From an uncultured Alistipes sp. (GTDB taxonomy: Bacteria; Bacteroidota; Bacteroidia; Bacteroidales; Rikenellaceae), in the NCBI GenBank assembly GCA_900769405.1, contig CAAGGL010000010.1, positions 211,362-275,361 on the forward strand: a DNA stretch of 64,000 nucleotides, written 5' to 3'. Below are positions 8,360-17,318 of the stretch, piece after piece (positions within the stretch are counted from its first letter, which is position 1; each line of letters opens with the position of its first letter). Made by a program: the position numbers and the translations under genes. Under the pieces are notes generated by a model. It did no database searches. It was given only the letters and a program-made list of their open reading frames with translations, and had not been told where the DNA came from.

Positions 8360-8390
8360 CAAATATAAAACATTCTTGCGAGAAAAACAA
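8360..8390 (-). promoter_or_regulatory. Promoter for rfbA
   Basis: Read on the minus strand: TTG (complement of 8388-8390), 20-nt spacer, TATATTTG (complement of 8360-8367). It lies about 65 nt upstream of the rfbA start. Confidence 0.75.
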
Positions 8391-8409
8391 CCCTGCTCCG
8401 CGTGTCGAG

Positions 8410-8440
8410 TTGCAATTCCCGAAAATAGAGCGTAAATTTG
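8410..8440 (+). promoter_or_regulatory. Promoter for metY-metX
   Basis: TTG at 8410-8412 and TAAATTTG at 8433-8440 with a 20-nt spacer. It is back to back with the rfbA promoter, 20 bp apart. Confidence 0.75.
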
Positions 8441-8510
8441 CGAGTCGTATGCGCGCGCCCGCGCGATGACCGACTCCCAATTCGATAACCGATAAAAATT
8501 ATATAACACA

Positions 8511-9794
8511 ATGGCAGAGAATAAATTGCGTTTCGAAACGCGCCAAATTCATAGTGGCTACCACGTCGATCATACCGGTTCGCGCGGTGTGGCGATCTAC
8601 CCGACGGCAGCCTACCATTTTCGCGATTGCGACCACGCGGCTCGTCTGTTCGAGCTGAGCGAGGGCGGCAACATCTACACCCGCTTGCAAAACCCCACCT
8701 CGTCGGCTTACGAGGAGCGTATTGCGGCACTCTATGACGGTGTGGGTGCGCTGGCCGTGGCGAGTGGTATGTCGGCTATTTTGCTGACTATCACTTCGTT
8801 GGTTGAGAAGGGCCAGAATATCGTGACCTCGCCCTTCCTCTATGGTGGTACGTACAACCAGTTCAAGATTTCGTTGCGCAAGCTCGGTATCGAGTGCCGC
8901 ATTGCGCCGCACGATTCGATCGAGGCGATGGAGGCTCTGATCGACGAAAATACTCGTGCCGTTTATGTCGAGAGTATGGGTAACCCAACCTGCGATGTGC
9001 CTGATTTGGAGCGCGTTGCCGAGATGGCGCACCGCCACGATGTGCCCCTGGTGGTCGATAATACGTTCGGTGCGGGCGGCTACCTCTGCAACCCCTTCGA
9101 GTGGGGCGCGGACATCGTTTTGGAGTCGGCAACCAAGTGGATCAACGGTCACGGTACGGCAATGGGTGGCGTGATTATCGACGGCGGTCGCTACGATTGG
9201 GGCAACGGCAAGTTCCCGCAGATCGATGGCCCGTCGGAGGGCTACCACGGTCTGAACCTCTACGAGGCGTTTGGTCGTGCGGCATTCATCGTGAAGTGCC
9301 GCGTTGACGGTCTGCGCGATTTCGGTTGCTGCCCTTCGTCGTTCGATTCGTACTTGATGCTTATCGGTTTGGAAACCTTGTCGTTACGCGTCGATCACGA
9401 GGTGCGTTCGGCGTGGCGTCTGGCCGAATATTGCCGTAATCACCCGAAGGTACGTCGCGTAAGTTTTGTCGGTTTCGAGGATCACGCAGGATATGCTAAT
9501 GCCAAGAAATATTTCCGTCACGGCTCGTCGAGCGTCTTCACGATCGAGTTGGAGGGCACGCTCGATACCACGATTAAGTTCGTCGAGTCGCTCAAATTGT
9601 TCGCTCATATGACGATGATTGGCGATTCGATCAGCGTTGTGACCCATCCCGCCTCGACCACACACAAGCAGTTGAGCGACGAGGATAAGATCGCTGCGGG
9701 TGTAACGCCGACGCTGCTGCGTATCTCGATGGGATTGGAGAATGTCGAGGATTTGATCGACGATTTTGAACAGGCTTTTGCCGCAATCGGTTAA
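8511..9794 (+). CDS. metY: O-acetylhomoserine aminocarboxypropyltransferase (sulfhydrylase)
   Basis: A 427-residue PLP-dependent enzyme of the Cys/Met metabolism family. It makes homocysteine from O-acetylhomoserine and sulfide (direct sulfhydrylation) in methionine synthesis. The N-terminus (LRFETRQIHSGYHVD, then YPTAAYHF and YTRLQNPT) is characteristic of MetY; the PLP lysine is Lys209 in ESATKWINGHG, and VDNTFGAGGYLCNPFEWGADI precedes it. The 427-aa length fits MetY rather than the shorter cystathionine synthases (about 380-400 aa). metX begins 2 nt after the stop, which gives the pair consecutive reactions. No SAM riboswitch was recognised in the 70-nt leader. Confidence 0.95.
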   Translation: MAENKLRFETRQIHSGYHVDHTGSRGVAIYPTAAYHFRDCDHAARLFELSEGGNIYTRLQNPTSSAYEERIAALYDGVGALAVASGMSAILLTITSLVEKGQNIVTSPFLYGGTYNQFKISLRKLGIECRIAPHDSIEAMEALIDENTRAVYVESMGNPTCDVPDLERVAEMAHRHDVPLVVDNTFGAGGYLCNPFEWGADIVLESATKWINGHGTAMGGVIIDGGRYDWGNGKFPQIDGPSEGYHGLNLYEAFGRAAFIVKCRVDGLRDFGCCPSSFDSYLMLIGLETLSLRVDHEVRSAWRLAEYCRNHPKVRRVSFVGFEDHAGYANAKKYFRHGSSSVFTIELEGTLDTTIKFVESLKLFAHMTMIGDSISVVTHPASTTHKQLSDEDKIAAGVTPTLLRISMGLENVEDLIDDFEQAFAAIG

Positions 9795-9796
9795 TA

Positions 9797-10822
9797 ATGA
9801 ACGAAGTAAAGTATTTCGACTACGCCTCGCCCGTCACACTTGATTGTGGCGCCGTGCTGCCCGAGGTGCGCATCGCGTACCACACCTATGGCACGATGAA
9901 CGAGGATCGTAGCAATGTGATCTGGGTCTGCCACGCGCTGACGGCCAACTCGGACGTAGCCGATTGGTGGGAGCATACGGTCGAGGAGGGTAAGTTCCTC
10001 GATCCTGCGCGCTACTTCGTGGTTTGTGCCAACTTTATCGGTTCGTGCTACGGCTCGACGGGTCCGCTGTCGATCAACCCCGCAACGGGCGAGCCCTACT
10101 ATAACGACTTCCCGATCGTCACGGTTCGCGATATGGTGCGTTGTCACCGACTGCTGGCCGAATATCTTGGTATCGAGCGCGTTGCGATGCTGATTGGTAG
10201 TTCGATTGGTGGCTATCAATGTTGCGAGTGGGCGGTGCAGTGCCCCGATTTTGCCGAGCGTCTGGTGCTGATTGCAACCCTTTCGCACTCGACCCCGTGG
10301 GCGCACGCCTTCAACGAGTCGCAGCGTATGGCTATCGAGTGTGACCCCGAATTTGGTGAGCCGCGTGAGGATGCAGCGTGGAAGGGTATGGCTACGGCGC
10401 GCTCGATTGCATTGCTCAGCTATCGCGGTCAGCAGGCCTACGACAAGACGCAGCAGGATCCCGATGCGACGCAGAAGATTACGGGTCACCGCGCAACGAC
10501 CTATCAGCGTTATCAGGGCGAGAAACTCTGCCGCCGATTCAACGTCTATTCGTATCATCGACTGACGCACGCGGTTGATTCTCACCATATTGCGCGCGGT
10601 CGCGAGCAGAGCGAGGAGCAGTTGCTTGCGTCGATTCGTTCGCGCACGGTAGTCATCGCCATCTCGTCGGATCTGCTCTTCCCGGCCGATCAGATCGAGC
10701 AGATGAGCCGCCTGATTCCGAATGCGGAGTACCACCTGATCGACTCGGATTTCGGTCACGACGGTTTCCTGATCGAGCACGTCAAGTTGAACGATATTAT
10801 TATGAATCTGCTTGAAAATTAG
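9797..10822 (+). CDS. metX: Homoserine O-acetyltransferase
   Basis: A 341-residue alpha/beta-hydrolase that acylates homoserine from acetyl-CoA, the reaction that feeds MetY. The oxyanion region CHALTAN, the substrate region NFIGSCYGSTGPLS, the nucleophile Ser136 in IGSSIGG, an Asp in SSDLLFPADQ and a His in DFGHDGF make up the catalytic set. The elbow is G-S-S-I-G, where many MetX proteins have G-G-S-M-G, a conservative change. Some MetX-fold enzymes use succinyl-CoA instead; the acetyl assignment rests on the neighbouring metY. The gene starts 2 nt after metY and ends 6 nt before the next gene. Confidence 0.93.
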   Translation: MNEVKYFDYASPVTLDCGAVLPEVRIAYHTYGTMNEDRSNVIWVCHALTANSDVADWWEHTVEEGKFLDPARYFVVCANFIGSCYGSTGPLSINPATGEPYYNDFPIVTVRDMVRCHRLLAEYLGIERVAMLIGSSIGGYQCCEWAVQCPDFAERLVLIATLSHSTPWAHAFNESQRMAIECDPEFGEPREDAAWKGMATARSIALLSYRGQQAYDKTQQDPDATQKITGHRATTYQRYQGEKLCRRFNVYSYHRLTHAVDSHHIARGREQSEEQLLASIRSRTVVIAISSDLLFPADQIEQMSRLIPNAEYHLIDSDFGHDGFLIEHVKLNDIIMNLLEN

Positions 10823-10828
10823 CGATAT

Positions 10829-11581
10829 ATGCGTGTTTTGCTGATATTGATCTTCGCGCTGCTGGCTTCGGCGTGCGAGCCGACGAACATCGTGACACGA
10901 AACGAAGGCGAGCTGGTGCTGATGAGCTACAACGTGCGCAACGGCAAGGGTATGGACAACAAGCGCAACCTGAACCGTACGGCGGCGGTGATCCGTGCCG
11001 CGCAGCCCGATGTGGTGGCGTTGCAGGAGATCGACAGCGTTACGCGCCGTAGCGAAGGCAACGATGTGGCGGCTGTGCTGGGTCGAAAGTGCTCGATGTA
11101 TCATACCTTCTCGAAGGCGATCGATTACGACGGCGGCGGTTATGGAGTGGCGCTTTTGAGCCGCGAGAAACCCGTTGCCGTTCAGCGTTTTGCGCTCCCC
11201 GGACGCGAGGAGGCGCGCACGTTGCTCTATGTCGAATTTGAGCAGTATGCGGTGGTTTCGACCCACCTCTCGCTGACGGCCGAGGATCGAATGGCGTCGT
11301 TGGCGGTGATCGATAGCGTGGCGACGATGTGCACCAAACCGATCTACATCGCGGGCGATTGGAACGCCACGCCTGAGAGCGCATTTGGTCGCGCGTTGGG
11401 CGAGAAGATGCAATATCTGACCGACACCAAGGCCTGCACCTTCCCTGCCGACAGCCCCGATCGCGTGATCGACTATATTGTCGCTCCGCACTATCAGACG
11501 GTCGAAGTTCTCCGCCGCGAGGTGGTCAACGAGCCGATGGCGTCGGATCATCGACCGATTATTGCCGTCGTGAAACGATAG
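10829..11581 (+). CDS. Endonuclease/exonuclease/phosphatase-family lipoprotein
   Basis: A 250-residue metal-dependent phosphoesterase of the EEP fold. Motifs in order: MSYNVRNG, ALQEIDS with the metal-binding Glu, a central Tyr/His region (YHTFSKAIDYDGGGYG), STHLSL, GDWNATPES (catalytic Asp and Asn), DYIVAP, and the terminal SDHRPIIAVV (Asp-His). The lipoprotein signal has the acceptor Cys16 (LLASAC), placing it in the periplasm or on the surface. It follows metX by 6 nt and ends at a strong terminator, so it appears cotranscribed with metYX although no metabolic link is obvious. The substrate may be nucleic acid, a phospholipid or a sugar phosphate and cannot be chosen from sequence. Confidence 0.85.
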   Translation: MRVLLILIFALLASACEPTNIVTRNEGELVLMSYNVRNGKGMDNKRNLNRTAAVIRAAQPDVVALQEIDSVTRRSEGNDVAAVLGRKCSMYHTFSKAIDYDGGGYGVALLSREKPVAVQRFALPGREEARTLLYVEFEQYAVVSTHLSLTAEDRMASLAVIDSVATMCTKPIYIAGDWNATPESAFGRALGEKMQYLTDTKACTFPADSPDRVIDYIVAPHYQTVEVLRREVVNEPMASDHRPIIAVVKR

Positions 11582-11610
11582 GAAACAGAGTTATTTTAGA
11601 TAGTCTGAGA

Positions 11611-11655
11611 ATTGGCACATTTCGCCCACATTGCGGTGAAATGTGCCAATTTTTT
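11611..11655 (+). terminator. Intrinsic terminator of metY-metX-EEP
   Basis: A perfect 13-bp stem (ATTGGCACATTTC at 11611-11623, complement at 11638-11650) followed by TTTTT at 11651-11655. Confidence 0.93.
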
Positions 11656-11670
11656 AGGTAGAAAAGCGTA

Positions 11671-11701
11671 TTGCGGCGGTGGGTTTTTATGCCGAACTTT
11701 G
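11671..11701 (+). promoter_or_regulatory. Probable promoter for the porin gene
   Basis: TTG at 11671-11673 and GAACTTTG at 11694-11701, spacer 20 nt. The -7 box lacks the first TA of the consensus, so it is weaker than others in the window. Confidence 0.5.
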
Positions 11702-11752
11702 TGAATATAAAATATTAAAGGTTTGCATACAGAACTTAAAAGGGTAAACACT

Positions 11753-12772
11753 ATGAGGAATATTACGAAATTTATGCTTCTGGTCGCAACTCTGATGACC
11801 TGCTCGGTGGCAATGGCTCAGGATGACGAGACGAGTGTGCGCGAGTTGGAGGCACGTGTGCTGAAACTCGAAGAGAAGTGGTCGTGGATGCCCAAGATTA
11901 GCGGCTCGGTGCAGTTGCGCTATCAATTCGAAACACTCGGTGCGGTCAACGCTTTCGATGTCCGTCGTGCACGTCTGGACTTCAAAGGCAACATCGCATC
12001 AAAGGTCGACTATCGTTTGCAGTTGGAGTTCGCATCATCGCCCAAGATCCTCGATGCGTATGTGCGTTATATGCCAGTCAAGGGTTTTGGTGTGCAGTTT
12101 GGTCAGGCGAAATTCCCATTCACATTGGAAAATCCCTATTCGCCCCTCAAACTCGAAACGATCGATAACGCAATGGGTGTCAGCTATATGTCGGGTTTCA
12201 GTGATCTGGCGGGCATCAAGGCTAATGGCCGCGATATCGGTCTGTCGATTTTAGGAGATCTGTTCAAGGGGGTTGTGAATTATCAGGTTGGCGTCTATAA
12301 TGGCGCCGGTATCAACAAGTCGGACGAGAACAAACATAAGGATTTTGCCGCTCGCCTGAATATCAACCCCTTCAAGCATCTGACCCTCTCGGGTTCGGTC
12401 TATCTGGGCAAGACGGGTGAGCAGACGGCGCTGACCGATCGCAACCGCTATGCTGTGGGCGTGCGCTTTGACAATAAAGCGCTTGTGTTGCGTTCGGAGT
12501 ATATTTGGGGAACAACGGGTGCGCAGGAGAGCGCGGGCGTTTATGCTCTGGCCGGCTATTGGGTGACCAAGAAGATAATGCCCGTTGTGCGTTACGACTA
12601 CTTCAATAAGAGTGTAGGTGCACCCGATGCAGCGCAGACCAACTATCTGGTCGGCATCGACTATTGGCCCATCAAGAACCTGCGTTTGCAGCTCAACTAC
12701 ACTTACCAGCACCTCCCCGCTTTGGGCAACGATTCGGGTAAGCTGGCTTTGCAGGTGTGCGGAGTGTTCTAA
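11753..12772 (+). CDS. Porin of the OprO/OprP type
   Basis: A 339-residue outer-membrane protein. A signal peptide of about 22 residues ends in AMAQ. A short heptad segment follows (VRELEARVLKLEEKW, about residues 27-41), as in trimeric porins with an N-terminal periplasmic coiled coil. The rest is beta-barrel-like: the charged strand FDVRRARLDFKGNIASKVDYR and GFGVQFGQAKFPFTLENP match the phosphate-selective porin O/P family. The C-terminus ends in an aromatic residue (VCGVF). The start at 11753 is chosen for the signal peptide. Only 47 nt separate it from the YeiH-type transporter gene and no terminator intervenes, so an outer plus inner membrane anion route is possible. Specificity is inferred from the family only. 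Confidence 0.85.
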   Translation: MRNITKFMLLVATLMTCSVAMAQDDETSVRELEARVLKLEEKWSWMPKISGSVQLRYQFETLGAVNAFDVRRARLDFKGNIASKVDYRLQLEFASSPKILDAYVRYMPVKGFGVQFGQAKFPFTLENPYSPLKLETIDNAMGVSYMSGFSDLAGIKANGRDIGLSILGDLFKGVVNYQVGVYNGAGINKSDENKHKDFAARLNINPFKHLTLSGSVYLGKTGEQTALTDRNRYAVGVRFDNKALVLRSEYIWGTTGAQESAGVYALAGYWVTKKIMPVVRYDYFNKSVGAPDAAQTNYLVGIDYWPIKNLRLQLNYTYQHLPALGNDSGKLALQVCGVF

Positions 12773-12819
12773 ACAATGCCCCGCAACTAATGTGATTATT
12801 AACTCTTAAACCGTTGAAA

Positions 12820-14115
12820 ATGAAATCGTTTTTACAGAAACTGCTGGTCGAGGATTGGGTTGTGGTGATGTTGTCGATTCCGCTGCTGCTCTTGTGTGCG
12901 TTTGGCTCGTACCTGCCCTCGATCTCGATACCGACCGATATGCTCGAAGCCTCGTCGTGGGGCAAAATCGCAATGCTGTTTGTCATTGCACTCGTGACGC
13001 TTTTTGTCGGCAACCGACTCCTCAGCCGCCCGATGAAGGGTATGCTGCGATCGTTTGTTGTTGTCTTTCTGATTGCCGCGCTGGCGATGTGGATCGGCAA
13101 TATTCCCTACATCAAGAGCGAGCTGGGTTTGGAGCCCGTCTTCTTCTCGGTGATCTTCGGACTGATTATCCGCAACCTGTTCTATATCCCCGATTGGCTG
13201 AAACCCGCCATCCAAAGCGAGTTCTATATTAAGATAGGTGTGGTCTGCCTCGGTGCGACGATTATGATCAGCGACGTACTGAAATCGGGCGCGATGGGTC
13301 TGTTGCAGGCCGTGGTGATCGTGACCGTGGTGTGGTTCTTCGCCTATATCATCTCGCGTAAGCTATTCAAGGTAGAGCGCGCAACGGCAATGACGCTGTC
13401 GAGTGGCGTTACGATCTGCGGCGTGTCGGCTTGTATTACGGCTGCGGGCGTGGCAGGTACCGACAAAAAGAGCCTGTCGTATATCGTGTCGGTGGTGCTG
13501 ATCGTGGTGGTGCCGATGATCTACCTGATGCCGTGGCTGGCGAATCAGATTGTACCGTTGCTGTCGGCTGATCCCGCTGTGCAGCAGGAGATTGCGGGTG
13601 CGTGGATCGGTGGTACGATCGACACTACGAGTGGCGTTGCCGCGTCGTCGGAGATGGCGGGTGAGATCGCTAACCGTACGGCTATCGTGGTGAAGGCGAC
13701 GCAGAACGTGCTGATTGGTGTGGTTGCATTCTTCATTGCACTCTACCTCTCGACCAAGGGCGAGGGCGGCAAGTCGCAGCGTCCGTCGTTCAAGATCGTG
13801 TGGGATAAATTCCCGAAGTTCATCTTGGCATTCGTTGTTGCGTCGTTGGTATTCTCGATGTTGAAGGAGGCCGACCTGCTGACACTCAACGCTAAGGGCA
13901 AACTGATCGAAACCTCGCTGGCAAAGACGCTCTCGACGCTCTTTTTCTCGTTGGCATTCGTTTGTATCGGACTGGATACCCGCTTGAAAGATATCGTCTC
14001 GCGCGAGAACCGCTCGACACTCTTTGCCTTCCTGACGGCTCAGTGCTTCAATATCGTGGCGACGTTCGTCGTGGCGTGGCTCTTCTTCGGCATCGTGAAA
14101 CCGTTGCTGGGATAG
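12820..14115 (+). CDS. YeiH/UPF0324-family putative anion (sulfate) exporter
   Basis: A 431-residue polytopic membrane protein with about eleven hydrophobic segments. The central core (FIPDWLKPAIQ-like start, KIGVVCLGATIMISDVL, SSGVTICGVSACITAAG, IGGTIDTTSGVAAS) is the UPF0324/YeiH signature (PF03601). Family members are annotated as putative sulfate exporters; evidence for a substrate is limited. Compared with the typical length of about 340 residues, this protein has an N-terminal extension with extra membrane segments. The ATG at 12820 is preferred to a TTG two codons upstream. It follows the porin gene closely, and methionine/homocysteine genes lie just upstream, so a role in sulfur anion handling is plausible but unproven. 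Confidence 0.8.
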   Translation: MKSFLQKLLVEDWVVVMLSIPLLLLCAFGSYLPSISIPTDMLEASSWGKIAMLFVIALVTLFVGNRLLSRPMKGMLRSFVVVFLIAALAMWIGNIPYIKSELGLEPVFFSVIFGLIIRNLFYIPDWLKPAIQSEFYIKIGVVCLGATIMISDVLKSGAMGLLQAVVIVTVVWFFAYIISRKLFKVERATAMTLSSGVTICGVSACITAAGVAGTDKKSLSYIVSVVLIVVVPMIYLMPWLANQIVPLLSADPAVQQEIAGAWIGGTIDTTSGVAASSEMAGEIANRTAIVVKATQNVLIGVVAFFIALYLSTKGEGGKSQRPSFKIVWDKFPKFILAFVVASLVFSMLKEADLLTLNAKGKLIETSLAKTLSTLFFSLAFVCIGLDTRLKDIVSRENRSTLFAFLTAQCFNIVATFVVAWLFFGIVKPLLG

Positions 14116-14152
14116 CCTGCGCGGTGCCTTAACCTCGAAAACGGTATAGCGA

Positions 14153-14184
14153 TTTGGATTTTTGGCTTCAAATCGCTATATTTG
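14153..14184 (+). promoter_or_regulatory. Promoter for aquaporin
   Basis: TTTG at 14153-14156 and TATATTTG at 14177-14184 with a 20-nt spacer, 30 nt upstream of the ATG. Confidence 0.8.
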
Positions 14185-14214
14185 TATTGGTTACAATTCT
14201 AAAACTAAAAATCT

Positions 14215-14895
14215 ATGAAGAAGTATTTAGCAGAAATGATCGGTACGATGGTTCTCGTGTTGATGGGTTGCGGCAGTGCCGTATTCTTTGGTTGCTCGGC
14301 TCCGGCTGAGGTCTTGGCGGTGGCATTTGCCTTCGGTCTGTCGGTGATCGGTATGGCTTACTGCATTGGCGGCATCTCGGGCTGCCACATCAATCCCGCA
14401 ATTACGCTGGGCGTATGGCTGTCGGGTCGTATGAGTGGTAAGGACGCTGCCGGTTATATGGTGTTCCAGGTTATTGGCGCGATCATCGGTGCAGCTTTGA
14501 TCTTCGCTCTGACCACAACAGGCGACTTCGGCGCATCGACCGCAACGGGCGCAAACGCTTATAGCGATGGCGAGATGTTGCAGGCATTCTTGGCTGAGGT
14601 GATCTTCACCTTCGTATTTGTGCTGGTGGTACTCGGTACAACCGACAGTGAGAAGGGCGCAGGTAACCTCGCAGGTTTGGCTATCGGTTTGACTCTGGTG
14701 CTCGTTCATATCGTTTGTATCCCCATCACGGGTACCTCGGTGAACCCCGCACGTTCGATCGGTCCCGCACTGTTCGAGGGTGGCGTGGCGCTGAAACAGC
14801 TCTGGTTGTTCATCGTTGCTCCGATGGTTGGTGCAGCGTTGTCGGCAGGTGTTTGGCACTGCCTGAGCAGCGAGTGCAAGTGCTGCAAGAAGTAG
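14215..14895 (+). CDS. aqpZ: Aquaporin Z-type water channel
   Basis: A 226-residue MIP-family channel with six membrane segments and both half-helix motifs: GCHINPAITLG (NPA at residues 60-62) and TSVNPARSIGPAL (NPA in the second half). The conserved Arg after the second NPA (NPARS) belongs to the selectivity filter. Its length and the lack of an insertion after the second NPA fit water-specific aquaporins rather than glycerol facilitators. The C-terminus is Cys/Lys-rich (SSECKCCKK). It is a monocistronic unit with its own promoter and terminator, and passive water flux across the inner membrane is the expected role. Confidence 0.95.
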   Translation: MKKYLAEMIGTMVLVLMGCGSAVFFGCSAPAEVLAVAFAFGLSVIGMAYCIGGISGCHINPAITLGVWLSGRMSGKDAAGYMVFQVIGAIIGAALIFALTTTGDFGASTATGANAYSDGEMLQAFLAEVIFTFVFVLVVLGTTDSEKGAGNLAGLAIGLTLVLVHIVCIPITGTSVNPARSIGPALFEGGVALKQLWLFIVAPMVGAALSAGVWHCLSSECKCCKK

Positions 14896-14920
14896 TCCTC
14901 GACGCTACATACCAAGATAC

Positions 14921-14962
14921 AAAGAGAGGGTTGCTCGTTGTTGCGGGCAACCCTCTCTTTTT
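14921..14962 (+). terminator. Intrinsic terminator of aqpZ
   Basis: A 14-bp stem (AAAGAGAGGGTTGC at 14921-14934, complement at 14947-14960) with T residues running to 14962. Confidence 0.92.
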
Positions 14963-15009
14963 GTGGCGATGTATGTCGTAGGTCGCCCTCGCACGCTCTC
15001 TGCACCTAC

Positions 15010-15043
15010 AAAAAAATGGCGGCACCCCGTTTGGAGCACCGCC
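15010..15043 (-). terminator. Intrinsic terminator of the PpiD-like gene
   Basis: On the minus strand an 11-bp stem with three G-U pairs (15033-15043 with 15018-15028, loop AAAC) is followed by a T run (the A run at 15010-15016), 28 nt past the stop codon. Confidence 0.85.
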
Positions 15044-15071
15044 GATATTGTTCTATTCCGATGATTCGATA

Positions 15072-17138
15072 TTAGAAGAACTTAACGCGCAAGTCCTCGA
15101 TCTTCGAACCCTCGTAGAGAGCCTGATTCATACGCTGAGCAGCCTGAGCCTCAACCATTGCCTGCTGGCGAACACGCTCCTTATCAGCGGTCTGGTTCTC
15201 AGCCTCTACGATCTGATCAACTACGATGATGTATGCACCGGTCATATCGTTGATGGGCTTCGAAACCTCACCCTCAGCTGCGTTAGCGATAGCGCCGATA
15301 GTGCGGGGAGCGATGCCGATACCGTCGATATAGAAGCCGTTAGCGGTTACATTCTCGAACGAGCCAACCTCAACGCCGAGAGCTGCGGCAGCCTCCTCGA
15401 TCGACTTACCGGCCAACTGCGACTTCAAGTAGTCGAACTTCTTCTCGTTGAGAACCATCGGGTAGATCTCGTTGTAAGCCTGCTGCATAGTAGCGTACTG
15501 CTCGTCGCGCTGCTCGGTTACGATAGCCACAACGTAGTTGCGATCAACGGTGTAGATCTCCGAAACCTCGCCAACCTTAGCGTCGAATGCCCAACGAACG
15601 ATCGAGCGCGAGTCGTCGCCCATACCTGCCATCTGGCGGTCGTTATTAGTGATGCGAGCTACGCGGGGAACCATTGCGAACTCCGAAGCAGCAGCATTGA
15701 ACTTCTCAACCGAGCCCTGTGCAGCTACGCTGAACTGGCTTGCTACCGAGTGAATCTCCTTCTCGGTTGCGGGGCTTGCCATAACGGGGTAGGTGATGGT
15801 TGCCACCTGAGCCTTCATTACGGGAGCGTCCTTGCGATCAACGCGAACAACGTAAACTACCTGACCCATATCAACCTTGAAGAACGAACCCTTTGCAGCC
15901 TTGTCGATCTCAGCGCGGAACTCCTCAGGATATGCCGAGTAGGGCAGTACACCCAGCTCGCCGCCCAACTCTGCGGTTGCGCGATCCTCCGAGAACTCCA
16001 TTGCCATAGCAGCGAAGTTTGCGCCACCCTTAGCAGCCGCCATCAGGCTGTCAGCCTTAGCGGCGTTCTGAGCCAGAACGATATAGCTTACGCCAACCGA
16101 GTCGGGCATCGAGCGAACGTCAGTTACGCGCGAGATGTGATATACATCGTTTTCGAGTACGGGGCCATAAACCTGCGAGCGATCCTTGCCGAATGCGATA
16201 GCAGCCATCTCAGCCGACAGAGCCTCACGCGAGTAGTAAGCCTCGTCAATAGCCTGGCGGCTCTTGCTCTTAGCGTAGATCATAGGCTCCTCGGTTGCAG
16301 CGAACTCAGCGGTCATCTTCTCCACCTCGTTAGCAGCAGCCAGACGGTCGTTCTCGGTAGGCTCAACCTCGAATACTACGTACGAAACCGCACGCGAGGG
16401 AACCTGCTTGAACATCTTCTTGTGCTCGTTGTAGAACTTCTCGATGTCAGCCTTCTCGATCTTCACGAGCGAGTCAGCTACCTGCGCGTAGTTCTGACCA
16501 ACCCAGCGACCCGAGAATGCCTTGTTAGCCGCGGTAACACCTGCTGCGATCTCCAAGTCGTTCACGAATACGCCCTTCGAAACCAGACCTACATACTTCT
16601 CCATCGAGCGCTGAACCAAAGCGTCGTTAACCAACATCTCGTAGCGCTGCATCATCAGCGGGCCATACTGCTGGTCAGCAGCGGCAGCGTTCAGGTAGTT
16701 CACAACCTCCTCGGGCGAGAACATACCGGTCTGCGGGTTGGTGAATGCCGAAACGATGATGGGCGATACATACTGACCCGAGATCAGCTCGATACGCTCA
16801 TCGTCGCTAACGTTGATACCCATCTTGTTGAAGCCGGGCTCGATAGCGTACTTGTTGAGCAGCTGCTGCCAAGTCATATTGTGGACAGCGTCCTGAGCCT
16901 CGCTCGACGAGTAGTCCTGGCCGCTCATTGCGCTCAGGTTGTTCTGCACTGCGTCGAAGGTATCCTGATAGTTGGTGTAGGTGATTTTCTCACCGTTGAT
17001 TTCAGCGACTTTGGGATCCTGCTGACCCATACCGCCGTTCTCAAATGCCAATGAGACGATGAACAACAACAGCGCGAGGCCGATGAAGATCGTCAAAAAC
17101 AGACCACCTTTGGTCCTAAGAGTGTTTAATCCTGCCAT
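15072..17138 (-). CDS. Membrane-anchored PpiD/SurA-type peptidylprolyl isomerase
   Basis: A 688-residue periplasmic foldase. An N-terminal membrane anchor (GGLFLTIFIGLALLLFIVSLAF, about residues 10-32) is followed by a SurA-like helical chaperone region (about 40-200) and a parvulin domain at about 350-450 (VSYIVLAQNAAKADSL, then FAAMAMEFSEDRATAELGG and GVLPYSAYPEEF). The layout matches PpiD: one anchor and a large periplasmic body that assists outer-membrane and secreted protein folding. It is the last gene of a minus-strand run with an OMP, a TPR protein, LptC and a CorC-like protein, and it ends at a clear terminator. A -7-like TATCTTTG lies on the minus strand at 17205-17212, but no good -33 was found. 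Codon use is biased as in abundant proteins. Confidence 0.9.
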   Translation of the reverse strand: MAGLNTLRTKGGLFLTIFIGLALLLFIVSLAFENGGMGQQDPKVAEINGEKITYTNYQDTFDAVQNNLSAMSGQDYSSSEAQDAVHNMTWQQLLNKYAIEPGFNKMGINVSDDERIELISGQYVSPIIVSAFTNPQTGMFSPEEVVNYLNAAAADQQYGPLMMQRYEMLVNDALVQRSMEKYVGLVSKGVFVNDLEIAAGVTAANKAFSGRWVGQNYAQVADSLVKIEKADIEKFYNEHKKMFKQVPSRAVSYVVFEVEPTENDRLAAANEVEKMTAEFAATEEPMIYAKSKSRQAIDEAYYSREALSAEMAAIAFGKDRSQVYGPVLENDVYHISRVTDVRSMPDSVGVSYIVLAQNAAKADSLMAAAKGGANFAAMAMEFSEDRATAELGGELGVLPYSAYPEEFRAEIDKAAKGSFFKVDMGQVVYVVRVDRKDAPVMKAQVATITYPVMASPATEKEIHSVASQFSVAAQGSVEKFNAAASEFAMVPRVARITNNDRQMAGMGDDSRSIVRWAFDAKVGEVSEIYTVDRNYVVAIVTEQRDEQYATMQQAYNEIYPMVLNEKKFDYLKSQLAGKSIEEAAAALGVEVGSFENVTANGFYIDGIGIAPRTIGAIANAAEGEVSKPINDMTGAYIIVVDQIVEAENQTADKERVRQQAMVEAQAAQRMNQALYEGSKIEDLRVKFF

Positions 17139-17318
17139 AATAGCTTTCTATTTTTATTATTATTTTTGTTTCGATTCGTCTTCGTTAGGTTACGAAAAAG
17201 CGTCCAAAGATAGTAAAAATCTGTGAGTTCTCACACTTTTTTGCTCCTCAAACGCTATATTTTCCTTCGGAAAGATCGATTTTTTATCTTCGCGCCCTCA
17301 CTTTGGGCTCAAATCGGC

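Noticed and set aside
8441..8510. SAM or SAM-related riboswitch in the metY leader
   Set aside because: The leader after the promoter is only about 65 nt and lacks aptamer motifs.
9791..11551. A 586-codon open frame antisense to metX and the EEP lipoprotein gene
   Set aside because: It mirrors two well-supported genes, has no recognisable domain, and is explained by codon bias that leaves the opposite strand free of stops. Similar antisense frames over clpB (38128-40284), nrdJ (32214-34571), porX (28598-30334) and rng (25824-27392) were dropped for the same reason.
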